From NCBI GenBank assembly GCA_032111745.1, contig JAULUH010000538.1:1-16907 (forward strand): a DNA stretch of 16,907 nt, written 5' to 3'. This document shows positions 1-6,613 of the stretch, piece after piece. Every line of letters begins with the position of its first letter. The stretch's first letter is position 1. The position numbers and the translations under genes are program-made. The notes under the pieces were generated by a model. It did not search any database. It saw only the letters and a program-made list of their open reading frames with translations, and was not told the origin of the DNA. This stretch comes from JAULUH01 sp032111745 (GTDB taxonomy: Bacteria > Chloroflexota > Anaerolineae > JAAEKA01).

Positions 1-808
1 GCACGTTGTCGCGCATGGAGCGGCCGACCAGGCCCAGGCGGCGGCCGAAGCGGCGGGCCAGGTGGAGCACCTGCTGCACGCGCGAGATGTTGGAGGCAAA
101 GGTAGCCAGGAAGATGCGGCCGGGGGCCTGCGCGAAGATATCCTCGAAGGTGGCCTGGATCTCCTGCTCGGAGGGCGTGAAACCAGGGACCTCGGCGTTG
201 GTGGAATCCGACAGCAGCAGCAGCACCCCCCGGTCGCCCAGCTCCTGCAGGCGGGCATAGTCGGTGAGGCGTCCGTCGACCGGGTTCTGGTCGAACTTGT
301 AGTCGGAGGTGAAAACCACGAGGCCCGTGGGCGTGGTCACGGCCACGCCCACGGTATCGGGGATGGAGTGGCAGACGTGGAAGAACTCCACGGTGAACGG
401 GCCCAGGTGCAGGACATCCTCCGGGGTGATGGTAACCAGCTGGGCCTTGTGCAGCAGGCCGCGCTGGCGCAGCTTGACCTCGGCCAGGCCCCGCGTGAGG
501 CGGGTGGCGTAGACGGGCACGTCGAGCAGCTCCAGCACGTAGGGCAGGGCGCCGATGTGGTCCTCGTGGCCGTGGGTGAGCACGATGCCCTCGACGGCGT
601 CAGCCCGCTGCACCAGGTACTCGATATCCGGGATGACGATGTCCACGCCCAGCATGTCACTCTCGGGGAACATCAGGCCAGAATCGATCACCAGCAGGCG
701 GCCGCTGGCCTCCAGGACCATCATGTTCTTGCCGATCTCACCCACACCGCCGAGGGGAATAATGCGCAGGGCCGGCTGGGCGGCGTCAAAGGAGGCTGAG
801 TTGTGCAA
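1..808 (-). CDS. rnj: Ribonuclease J, N-terminal part (runs off the left edge)
   Basis: The first 269 codons of an RNase J-type ribonuclease are present; the remainder lies beyond base 1. The family is a metallo-beta-lactamase/beta-CASP nuclease with 5'-3' exo- and endonuclease activity in RNA decay and maturation. Visible signatures are the opening strand LRIIPLGGVGEIGKN (residues 14-28), the zinc-binding HGHEDH (79-84), FHVCHSIPD, TSDYKFD, SDSTNAEVPG and ATFASNISRVQQV, all in the order expected for RNase J. The start is uncertain. Upstream in this frame there is no ATG or GTG before a stop, so TTG at 808 is the best choice. It lies inside the 3' end of the glycosylase gene (about 23 bases of overlap) and has no convincing ribosome binding site, which suggests translational coupling. 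The family is certain; the start is less so. Confidence 0.93.
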   Translation of the reverse strand, partial: MHNSASFDAAQPALRIIPLGGVGEIGKNMMVLEASGRLLVIDSGLMFPESDMLGVDIVIPDIEYLVQRADAVEGIVLTHGHEDHIGALPYVLELLDVPVYATRLTRGLAEVKLRQRGLLHKAQLVTITPEDVLHLGPFTVEFFHVCHSIPDTVGVAVTTPTGLVVFTSDYKFDQNPVDGRLTDYARLQELGDRGVLLLLSDSTNAEVPGFTPSEQEIQATFEDIFAQAPGRIFLATFASNISRVQQVLHLARRFGRRLGLVGRSMRDNV

Positions 809-1400
809 AGTCGTCGTCCGTGGTGGCTGGTGCGCCGGGCTGCTGGTCTACGCCAAGGGTAACCAGGAGCGCTGGGATCCTGGCAAAATCCTGCTTGAGA
901 TCTTCCATCCATTGCTCGTTGCGCAGGGCGGCGGCGGGATGAAACATGGGGATGATAACCCGCCCGCCCTCGTGCTTGGGCTGGCCATGGATGCGGGTGA
1001 TGGACTGGCCGGGGAAGTAGCGCGCCATGGAAAAGCGGCCGAGGGTGACGATGATCCTGGGCTGGAGAAGCTCGATCTGGCGGTCGAGGTAGGGGCGGCA
1101 GGCTTCGATCTCGTCGGGCTGGGGATCGCGGTTGCCGGGAGGGCGGCATTTGACCACATTGGTGATGTAGACCTGCCGGCGCGAGAGCCCGATGCCGGCC
1201 AGCAGCTTCTCCAGGAGGCTGCCAGAGGGGCCGACGAAGGGGCGTCCCTGGCGGTCCTCATAGAAGCCGGGGCCCTCGCCGACGAGCATGATGGCCGGGG
1301 CGGCCGGCCCTTCGCCGGGCACGGCGCGGGTGCGGCTCTGGGCCAGGCGACAGTTCTGGCAGGCCCGTACCTGGTCGGCTAGTTGTTCCAGCTCGGTCAC
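786..1400 (-). CDS. udg: Uracil-DNA glycosylase, family 4 (Fe-S)
   Basis: A 204-residue protein of normal length for the family 4 (UDGa-type) uracil-DNA glycosylases, which remove uracil from DNA in base excision repair. Four cysteines suited to the [4Fe-4S] cluster are at residues 14 and 17 (CQNC), 85 (VKCRPPGNR) and 101 (EACRPY). The active-site motif GEGPG with the downstream GRPFVGPSG covers residues 41-60, and the second uracil-recognition motif HPAAAL is at 154-159. The start is GTG, supported by an AGGAGG ribosome binding site five bases upstream. The gene overlaps the start of RNase J and is probably co-transcribed with it from the promoter at 1445-1473. Its last ~25 residues are a low-complexity tail. 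Confidence 0.95.
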   Translation of the reverse strand: MTELEQLADQVRACQNCRLAQSRTRAVPGEGPAAPAIMLVGEGPGFYEDRQGRPFVGPSGSLLEKLLAGIGLSRRQVYITNVVKCRPPGNRDPQPDEIEACRPYLDRQIELLQPRIIVTLGRFSMARYFPGQSITRIHGQPKHEGGRVIIPMFHPAAALRNEQWMEDLKQDFARIPALLVTLGVDQQPGAPATTDDDFAQLSLL

Positions 1401-1444
1401 GTCGGCCTCCTACAGGGGTGGTGCGCTGGTTGGAGCAGGGACGC

Positions 1445-1473
1445 ATTCTACTCCAGGGCGCGGGTTTTGTCTA
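1445..1473 (-). promoter_or_regulatory. Sigma70-type promoter for udg-rnj
   Basis: On the minus strand, TAGACA (1473-1468, one mismatch to TTGACA) is followed after exactly 17 bases by TAGAAT (1450-1445, one mismatch to TATAAT). Transcription would start near 1438, leaving a leader of about 38 bases before the GTG start at 1400. Seen by eye; position and spacing fit well. Confidence 0.65.
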
Positions 1474-1580
1474 GCGCAGAAGGGCGAGGTGACTTCCATC
1501 CGTTCCAACCATTTGGGGCCGCGCGGGGTGAGGGAATCCCCATCCGTGGGGAGCGTGCATCGCCATTCGCTTGCAGGGCG

Positions 1581-1589
1581 TGGTATAAT
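1581..1589 (+). promoter_or_regulatory. Extended -10 promoter for the DUF4097 gene
   Basis: TGGTATAAT is a perfect -10 hexamer (1584-1589) with the TGN extension. No -35 hexamer is found 16-18 bases upstream, as is common for extended -10 promoters. The predicted start near 1596 gives a leader of about 90 bases. It points away from the udg-rnj promoter. Confidence 0.6.
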
Positions 1590-1685
1590 TAGGGGAGAGA
1601 AAGGCGGACGGTGCAACCGGGGCCTGAGGCTCTTCGTATTGGCAAGCAGAAGGCGCGAATGCGCGAGGAAAGGAGCCACTAACCG

Positions 1686-2714
1686 ATGGACGAGAAACCG
1701 CAGGACGAGATGGCGCCGGACGACATCCCGGCATACGAGATGCCGCCGGAAGTCACTCCACAGGTCGAGATGCCGCGGATCGAGACCTCGGGCCAGCCGC
1801 CCCCTGTTCTGGAGCCACCGCTCCGGGAGGCGCAGGCCGGCACCAACCGGGCCCTGTGGATCGTGCTGGGCCTCCTGGCGCTCGCGCTCTGCTGCTGCAT
1901 GGCCCTGGTGGCAGGGATCATGCTGGCAACCCTGGCCGCATCGAGCGCCACCCAGACCTTCCGGGGCTTCGAGGACTCGTGGACTTTTGGCGGGATCGGG
2001 CAGGTCACGGCCAGCCGCGACTTCAGCCGCAGCTTCACGGTCGATACGCCGGTCGAACTGGTGGTGGACGTCAACGTGGGCCGCGTGGATGTCAAGGCAG
2101 GCGCGGGCAACACGGTGGAGGTGCAGGGGAAGGTCGAGGCCTATGGCGTGACCCAGGCCGACGCCGAGGGCAACCTGGACCTGGTGCAGCTGGATGCCAC
2201 CCAATCCGGCCAGCGGGTGGAGGTCACGGGTTCCTGGGGACGGCCGGGGGAGGACTTCCAGCTACAGTCACCCCGCATCACCCTGGAGATCACGGTACCG
2301 AAGGACGCGGCGGTGGGCATCACCATGGACGTGGGAGACATCTCCGTGGAGGAGACGCGCGGCAACCTGCGCATCCAGAGCGACGTCGGCCGGGTGCAGG
2401 TGGACGACGTGGAGGTGATCGACAGCCTGGAGATCAGCACCGATGTGGCCGAGATCGACTACGAGGGTGGGCTGACCGAAAGCGCTACCTATCGCATGGA
2501 GAGCGACGTCGGCAGCATCACCATGGACATCCCGGACGACAGCAGCTTTCGCATCGACGCCAGTAGCGACCTGGGCGCGGTGGACGTGGACTTCCCGGTG
2601 GTGGGCGAGACCACCCAGGGCTTCGCCAACAAGGTGGTACGGGGCACTGTGGGCGAGAATCCTGAGACCTTGCTGATCCTGCGCTCCAACGTGGGAGCCA
2701 TCAGCGTGCGGTAG
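1686..2714 (+). CDS. Membrane-anchored DUF4097 beta-repeat protein
   Basis: A 342-residue protein. Residues 1-55 are an acidic, Pro/Glu-rich tail with loose 'EMP' repeats. Residues 57-84 form one transmembrane helix containing three consecutive cysteines (CCC, 69-71). Residues 115-342 are regular short beta-strand repeats with recurring phrases (VNVGRVDVKAG, MDVGDISVEE, SDVGRVQVDD, TDVAEIDYEG, SDVGSITMDI, SDLGAVDVDF, SNVGAISV), the pattern of DUF4097/adhesin-like right-handed beta-solenoids. The likely topology is an N-terminal tail inside the cell and a beta-solenoid outside, but the molecular function is unknown. A GGAG ribosome binding site lies about ten bases before the ATG. It is the only plus-strand gene in the window and is monocistronic, converging on the L,D-transpeptidase gene. 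Confidence 0.85.
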   Translation: MDEKPQDEMAPDDIPAYEMPPEVTPQVEMPRIETSGQPPPVLEPPLREAQAGTNRALWIVLGLLALALCCCMALVAGIMLATLAASSATQTFRGFEDSWTFGGIGQVTASRDFSRSFTVDTPVELVVDVNVGRVDVKAGAGNTVEVQGKVEAYGVTQADAEGNLDLVQLDATQSGQRVEVTGSWGRPGEDFQLQSPRITLEITVPKDAAVGITMDVGDISVEETRGNLRIQSDVGRVQVDDVEVIDSLEISTDVAEIDYEGGLTESATYRMESDVGSITMDIPDDSSFRIDASSDLGAVDVDFPVVGETTQGFANKVVRGTVGENPETLLILRSNVGAISVR

Positions 2715-2723
2715 TACCCAGGG

Positions 2724-2797
2724 CGAACTGTCGCCTGCAGTTCGGAGTCGAGGCTTTAGCCGGGTCTCGAGAGCAAATCGGCTGAAGCCTCGACTCC
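2724..2797. repeat. Paired hairpins between converging genes (REP-like or terminator)
   Basis: Two stem-loops lie just after the DUF4097 stop. The first has 7-bp arms (CGAACTG 2724-2730 and CAGTTCG 2738-2744). The second has 19-bp arms, 2744-2762 and 2779-2797, with one mismatch and a 16-base loop. The position between converging genes suits a bidirectional terminator, but neither side has a T-run. The CGAGGCTT-type palindrome looks more like a dispersed repeat. Confidence 0.75.
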
Positions 2798-2850
2798 AGC
2801 GCACGATATTACAGGCGGATTTTCGCCACCCTGACCTGGATCGGCCATGT

Positions 2851-2866
2851 CGTGGGTCGACCCACG
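2851..2866. repeat. 16-bp perfect palindrome CGTGGGTCGACCCACG
   Basis: A self-complementary 16-mer with no spacer, located downstream of the L,D-transpeptidase stop. It has no T-run and no clear regulatory target; it could be a protein-binding site or the core of another dispersed repeat. The rest of the 2798-2959 gap shows nothing else I can support. Confidence 0.5.
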
Positions 2867-2959
2867 TCTATGATGTAAGGGCAGCGCACGGCGCGATCTG
2901 TTCCTGTGGCGGCCTCTGCGAGTTGGCTTGACACAAAATGGCCAAACGCGATGGGATCC

Positions 2960-3982
2960 TCAGTTTGAGCTGTAGACGTACACCCAGGTGCCAGGATTGT
3001 GGCGGCTGGCGTAGACGTACTTGCTGTCTGGAAATGGCAACAGAGGAGTAGCCCAATCGAAAAACCACTTGGCATCCAGGGGGCTGAGGTTCACGCAGCC
3101 GTGGCTACGCGGGGTGCCAAAGCGGTCGTGCCAATAGGCGGCATGCAAGCCAACATCACGAGAGAAGTACATGATCCACGGTACGTCCTGCAGGTAATAC
3201 AGGTCGCCTTCCTCGACGGTGCCGCCCTGCATCTGGCCGGCTTGCAGCTTGATCCAGATGCGGAAGAGGCCGGTGGGCGTGTACCAGGGGGGCCGTCCGC
3301 TGGCCACCAGGGTGGCGAAGACCGGGCGGTCGCCCTCGTAGGCAGTCAGGGCCTGCTGGGCGAGGTCGACGGCGATCCAGCGGTCCTCAGGCGGCACCTC
3401 AGGCGGCCGCGAGACGAGGTTGGCGACGCGCACGAAATCGCCGTGCACGTACTCGTCCGGACCAACCTGGTACCAGAGGCCATCGGCGGCCTCGCCCTGG
3501 CCCAAGATATCGAGCGCGGCGTAGCGGGGTACGCTGCGCAGAGGTGGGTTGTCGTCGGTAGCGCCGGGCCGGGCGCGCACGTTGAGCCGGTCGGCGATGG
3601 CAAAGCCCACTGGATGGCCGAGGCCGTCGGGCGCGAACAGGCCGTGAAACTCGGAGGGTGTGGCAGAAAGCAGATCACGGGCGAGGACGTAGGCATCGCC
3701 CTCGATCCGGTACCACAGCTGGCCGTCCAGCTCGACCTCCTCCAGGATGCTGACCCAGGAGTCAGGAGGGAGCAGGACCTGTTTGGGCTCCATGGTAGCG
3801 GGATCGCCGGGGGTGGCGTAGACAGACACTGGCGCCTGCCAGGCCCGGGCGTAGCGGTGGGGCAGCAGGTCGGCGGCCGCCGGGGGGTCGACGGACTGGG
3901 CGCGGGCAGGCGCGGCGAAGAGGACGCCCATGGCGGCCAGGCAGGCGATGATGGCAGCGATGTCAAGCTTCCAACGGCTCAC
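2960..3982 (-). CDS. Secreted L,D-transpeptidase (YkuD) with SH3-like domains
   Basis: A 340-residue protein. Residues 1-29 form a signal peptide ending APARAQ. Two SH3-like modules follow at roughly 50-105 and 125-187; the second has RLNVRARPG and LWYQVGPDEYVHGDFV. The YkuD catalytic domain spans about 200-336 and carries H280 followed by SHGCVNL (293-299), with the nucleophile C296. The family makes or remodels 3-3 peptidoglycan cross-links, or attaches proteins to the wall, outside the membrane. The start is GTG; the ribosome binding site is weak (AAAGGA about 13 bases upstream), but the signal peptide begins right after this codon. It appears to stand alone, flanked by a converging gene and a long repeat-rich gap. 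Confidence 0.93.
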   Translation of the reverse strand: MSRWKLDIAAIIACLAAMGVLFAAPARAQSVDPPAAADLLPHRYARAWQAPVSVYATPGDPATMEPKQVLLPPDSWVSILEEVELDGQLWYRIEGDAYVLARDLLSATPSEFHGLFAPDGLGHPVGFAIADRLNVRARPGATDDNPPLRSVPRYAALDILGQGEAADGLWYQVGPDEYVHGDFVRVANLVSRPPEVPPEDRWIAVDLAQQALTAYEGDRPVFATLVASGRPPWYTPTGLFRIWIKLQAGQMQGGTVEEGDLYYLQDVPWIMYFSRDVGLHAAYWHDRFGTPRSHGCVNLSPLDAKWFFDWATPLLPFPDSKYVYASRHNPGTWVYVYSSN

Positions 3983-4028
3983 GGGCGGTTTCCGTCCTTT
4001 CGGCAGGACCCTGGGCTTCCTCCGGCCG

Positions 4029-4091
4029 CTTCCCTCTCCCAGCGTGCGGCTGCGTGCTGGAAAAGCTCCGTCACGGATGGGGAGAGGGAAG
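4029..4091. repeat. Inverted repeat with 12-bp perfect arms
   Basis: CTTCCCTCTCCC (4029-4040) and its exact reverse complement GGGAGAGGGAAG (4080-4091) flank a 39-base loop. It lies in the probable leader region of the L,D-transpeptidase gene, so it could act on that mRNA or simply be a dispersed repeat. Confidence 0.65.
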
Positions 4092-4280
4092 GGCGAGGGG
4101 CGCCGTTGCCATGTCCTAGACGCGCATTAGGATAAGACCGTTCCCAATGATAGGGGAAACGGATGCATGGCGCAGGGGAAACGCAGATATCACCAAGAAT
4201 AAGCGGGCTACGAAGCGATGTATCGGGCCGCAACGTCCTCTGCACGTGCATTTTCCACAGATCGTGGCAGAAGACAAGTA

Positions 4281-4300
4281 AGACGCAAGATCTTGCGTCT
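4281..4300. repeat. 20-bp perfect palindrome centred on AGATCT
   Basis: AGACGCAAGATCTTGCGTCT reads the same on both strands with no spacer. It resembles small dispersed palindromes of bacterial genomes; copy number cannot be judged from one window. Confidence 0.75.
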
Positions 4301-4355
4301 CTACCTCAGCCAATCAGAAGGGTGTGTTTGAATTTGGTTGATCCACTCACACCTG

Positions 4356-4376
4356 CCCTGGCGGGCGGCGCCAGGG
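4356..4376. repeat. Small GC-rich hairpin
   Basis: CCCTGGCG (4356-4363) and CGCCAGGG (4369-4376) are perfect 8-bp arms around a 5-base loop. There is no T-run on either side, so it is not a typical terminator. Confidence 0.55.
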
Positions 4377-4387
4377 TTGCGAGATCC

Positions 4388-4459
4388 TCATACCGCGGTA
4401 CACCGTCATACCGGGGTACACCCTCATCCCCCGGCTACCCCTCATCCCCCGGCTACAGC
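4388..4459. repeat. Tandem array of four 18-bp units
   Basis: Units start at 4388, 4406, 4424 and 4442 and all begin TCAT. The first two share the form TCATACCG.GGTACACC and the last two TCATCCCCCGGCTAC, so the array grew as two pairs that differ from each other. No spacers are present, so it is not a CRISPR array. Confidence 0.8.
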
Positions 4460-4480
4460 GTAGGGGCATGAACGGCGGTG

Positions 4481-4540
4481 GGTGAAATCTACCTGGTTCC
4501 CTGTTTGGCGACTGCGGATTTCATCGTGGAATCAGTTTAG
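4481..4540. repeat. 60-bp direct repeat, copy 1
   Basis: This is identical to 4660-4719 except for one C/T difference, and the copies start 179 bases apart. It begins GGTGAAATCTACCTGG and ends TGGAATCAGTTTAG. Read on the minus strand, both copies hold an 11-codon ATG-to-TAG frame (MKSAVAKQGTR here) without a ribosome binding site, so it is not called as a gene. Confidence 0.9.
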
Positions 4541-4564
4541 CTGCATCAAGACCCCCATCCCCTC

Positions 4565-4591
4565 GTAGGGCGCGGCCCTCCGTGGCCGCCC
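4565..4591. repeat. Imperfect GC-rich hairpin between the 60-bp repeats
   Basis: GTAGGGCGCGGCC...GGCCGCCC folds into an 8-bp stem with a 2-base bulge and a short loop. The opening GTAGGG resembles, read in reverse complement, the element near 6614-6679 (CCCCTAC), suggesting related families of dispersed hairpins. Confidence 0.5.
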
Positions 4592-4659
4592 AGTCCTGGC
4601 ACTCGCGTGATCTCGCCCTCGCCCCGCACCCCGCCACCCACCTCCTAAACTGAGTCCAG

Positions 4660-4719
4660 GGTGAAATCTACCTGGTTTCCTGTTTGGCGACTGCGGATTT
4701 CATCGTGGAATCAGTTTAG
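4660..4719. repeat. 60-bp direct repeat, copy 2
   Basis: The second copy of 4481-4540, with one substitution. It is preceded at 4645-4653 by CTAAACTGA, the reverse complement of the TCAGTTTAG that ends copy 1, so the DNA between the copies is bounded by 9-bp inverted repeats. The mini-frame on the minus strand here reads MKSAVAKQETR. Confidence 0.9.
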
Positions 4720-4803
4720 GCGTTCATGATACCAGGTTACTCATAATCGCGGTATGCTGTACCCGATGAACTGGCTGCCATTTCATGAACAGGCTAGAGT
4801 GAG

Positions 4804-4844
4804 GGTAGCACTTGGGCAGACCCCTCGTCTGCCCAAGTGCTACC
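4804..4844. repeat. 18-bp perfect hairpin downstream of pepD
   Basis: GGTAGCACTTGGGCAGAC (4804-4821) and its exact reverse complement (4827-4844) enclose the loop CCCTC. It lies about 90 bases past the pepD stop and could stop transcription or protect the mRNA 3' end, but there is no T-run. A REP-like element is equally likely. Confidence 0.8.
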
Positions 4845-4930
4845 GCGCAGGGTCGTTTCACACGGGCGGCATGCACCCAGCCATGGGCTTTGGATAGAGA
4901 TCAGGCAAACCATGGCGTCATCACCCGCTG

Positions 4931-6574
4931 CTACTGCGCCGGAATACGCTGCAGAGTCTCCAGCAGAAGATCGTTCAGCTTCTGGACGGTGGCGATCTGT
5001 AGCCTTTCGTTGGTCGTATGCACGTCCTGGAGTGTTGGCCCGATGGCGATGGCATCGATGCCAGGATACTTGGCGACGATGGTACCACACTCCATCCCGC
5101 CATGAACGGCCGTGACCTGGGACGGCTGGCCGAACAACTCCTGGTAGACGTCTTGCATCAGGAGGAGGATAGGCGAGTCAGGGTTGGCGTTCCAGCCGGG
5201 GTAGCGCCCGCTAAAGGCGACTTCGATGCCGGCCAGGTCCCACACGCTGGCGATCATCTGGTTCACGTCGTCCAGCTCCGTATCCACCGAGCTGCGCGGA
5301 TAGCACGTGACCGTCATCTGTCCATCTGCGGCGTCGACGATCCCCATGTTGTTGGAGGTTTCGACCAGCCCGGGCACAGCATCGCTCATGCGCAGCACGC
5401 CCTGCGGTGTGGCATAGAGCGCGTCGACCAGTGTGCGCTGCGCCGTTTGCTCCATGACCCTGGCCGGAAGGTCGGTGGCGGTAGCCTGCACCGTGAGATC
5501 GGGCTCGACCGCCGCCAGCTCCGCTTGAACGATCTCCTCGAACTGCTGGACGTACTCCAGGAAGGCGTCAGTCTGGGCCTCGGGCACGAAGACGACTGCC
5601 GATGCCTCCTTGGGGATGGCATTGGCCGCAGTCCCACCCTCAATCCAGGCTAACCTCACGCCGTAACTGCCAGCCGCCACGGATAGGAGGCGCACCAGCA
5701 GCTTGGTAGCGTGTCCCCGCCCCAGGTTGATATCCGTGCCAGAGTGCCCGCCCTGCAGGCCGCTAACGGTGACTTTAGCTGCGACACCACCATCAGGAGC
5801 GTCAACCTCGGGGTAGGTGGTGTTGACGTCGGCGTAGTCGCCACCGGCGCTGCCGATGGCAAACACCCCTTCGGTCTCCCAGTCCAGGTTGATCAGGATG
5901 TCGCCCTGCAGCACGTCGGGCTGCAGTCCTAGGGCACCATCCATCCCGTCTTCCTCGTTCACCGTGAACAGGGCCTCGATCGGGCCCAGGGGCGTGTCCG
6001 ACTGCAAGACAGCCATGGCAATCGCCACGCCGATACCGTCGTCTGCGCCGAGGGTCGTGCCATCGGCCACCACCCAGTCGCCGTCCACGTACGCGTCAAT
6101 AGGGTCAGTCAGGAAGTCGTGGGTGCTACCGGGCACGCTCTGTGCCACCATGTCCATGTGGGCCTGCAGGACGACTCCTTGGCGATTCTCCAGGCCGGGA
6201 CTGGCGGGCTTGCGGATGAGGACGTTGCCGACGTCGTCGACGATGGTCTCCAGGCCCAGGTCACGGCCAAACTGCGCCAGGAAATCGCGGGCTTGTTCCT
6301 CGTGGTGCGAGGGTCGTGGAACCTGGGTCAGATCGTAGAAGTTCTGCCACACGTCCTGCGGGTCCATGGTGGCGACCGCGTCCCCCAGCGGCACCTTAGC
6401 CGCTGGCGTTGCGGCGGGGGTTGTGCCGGCAGCCATGCTGGCTGGGGTTGGCGTGGGAGCCTGGGCCGCGGCGCTGGTTGCCGGCGGCTGGGGCCCTACT
6501 GGGGCGACACAGGCCGCCAGTAGCAGGAGCACCAGGCCACAGAGGCCCAGCCTTTCAGGTCGTGTTGTCCTCAT
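4931..6574 (-). CDS. pepD: Exported lipoprotein PepD-type dipeptidase (M20C)
   Basis: A 547-residue protein. A lipoprotein signal peptide ends in LAAC with the lipidated C22, followed by a Pro/Ala/Thr-rich linker to about residue 62. From about 70 to the end it matches aminoacyl-histidine dipeptidase (PepD, Xaa-His dipeptidase), a di-zinc peptidase splitting dipeptides. Metal and catalytic motifs are in order: QAHMDMV (137-143), GADDGIG (176-182), NEEDG (206-210), NLDWE (229-233), SGLQGGHSGTDI (271-282), then HGGMECG and DVHTTNE near the C-terminus. The core without the leader is about the usual PepD length. PepD is normally cytosolic, so the lipid anchor is unusual. The ATG is preceded by GGGAG about 11 bases upstream. 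It is the last gene of the minus-strand lipoprotein block. Confidence 0.93.
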   Translation of the reverse strand: MRTTRPERLGLCGLVLLLLAACVAPVGPQPPATSAAAQAPTPTPASMAAGTTPAATPAAKVPLGDAVATMDPQDVWQNFYDLTQVPRPSHHEEQARDFLAQFGRDLGLETIVDDVGNVLIRKPASPGLENRQGVVLQAHMDMVAQSVPGSTHDFLTDPIDAYVDGDWVVADGTTLGADDGIGVAIAMAVLQSDTPLGPIEALFTVNEEDGMDGALGLQPDVLQGDILINLDWETEGVFAIGSAGGDYADVNTTYPEVDAPDGGVAAKVTVSGLQGGHSGTDINLGRGHATKLLVRLLSVAAGSYGVRLAWIEGGTAANAIPKEASAVVFVPEAQTDAFLEYVQQFEEIVQAELAAVEPDLTVQATATDLPARVMEQTAQRTLVDALYATPQGVLRMSDAVPGLVETSNNMGIVDAADGQMTVTCYPRSSVDTELDDVNQMIASVWDLAGIEVAFSGRYPGWNANPDSPILLLMQDVYQELFGQPSQVTAVHGGMECGTIVAKYPGIDAIAIGPTLQDVHTTNERLQIATVQKLNDLLLETLQRIPAQ

Positions 6575-6613
6575 TGATCCTATCTCCCTTACTAGTAGAG
6601 ACCGAGGTCGCTA

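Larger units (their letters stand above)
3983..4930. other. Gene-free, repeat-rich intergenic stretch
   Basis: About 950 bases contain no reading frame with a recognisable product, codon pattern or ribosome binding site. The stretch holds at least five unrelated palindromes, an 18-bp tandem array and a 60-bp direct repeat pair, listed separately. It is less GC-biased than its neighbours in places, for example around 4730-4800. No promoter for the L,D-transpeptidase gene could be assigned with confidence. Confidence 0.8.

Noticed and set aside
62..799. Plus-strand open frame of 245 codons opposite RNase J
   Set aside because: The minus strand encodes RNase J with all metal-binding motifs; the plus-strand product is an antisense shadow.
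1401..1685. tRNA or small RNA gene in the udg/DUF4097 gap
   Set aside because: No cloverleaf pattern or terminator could be traced; only the two promoters are supportable.
2928..2933. Perfect TTGACA on the plus strand as a promoter
   Set aside because: No -10 box at suitable distance, and it points into the 3' end of the minus-strand L,D-transpeptidase gene.
2999..4135. Long plus-strand open frame (378 codons) opposite the L,D-transpeptidase gene
   Set aside because: It is antisense to a gene with clear YkuD motifs, has no recognisable domain, and long antisense frames are expected in GC-rich DNA.
4388..4459. CRISPR array
   Set aside because: Units are 18 bp, directly adjacent with no spacers, and no cas gene is present.
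4163..4471. Possible 102-residue gene in the intergenic gap
   Set aside because: It runs across a 20-bp palindrome and a tandem array, has no ribosome binding site and no family resemblance.
4489..4703. Two 11-codon minus-strand mini-genes inside the 60-bp repeats
   Set aside because: No ribosome binding site and conservation is explained by the repeat duplication itself.
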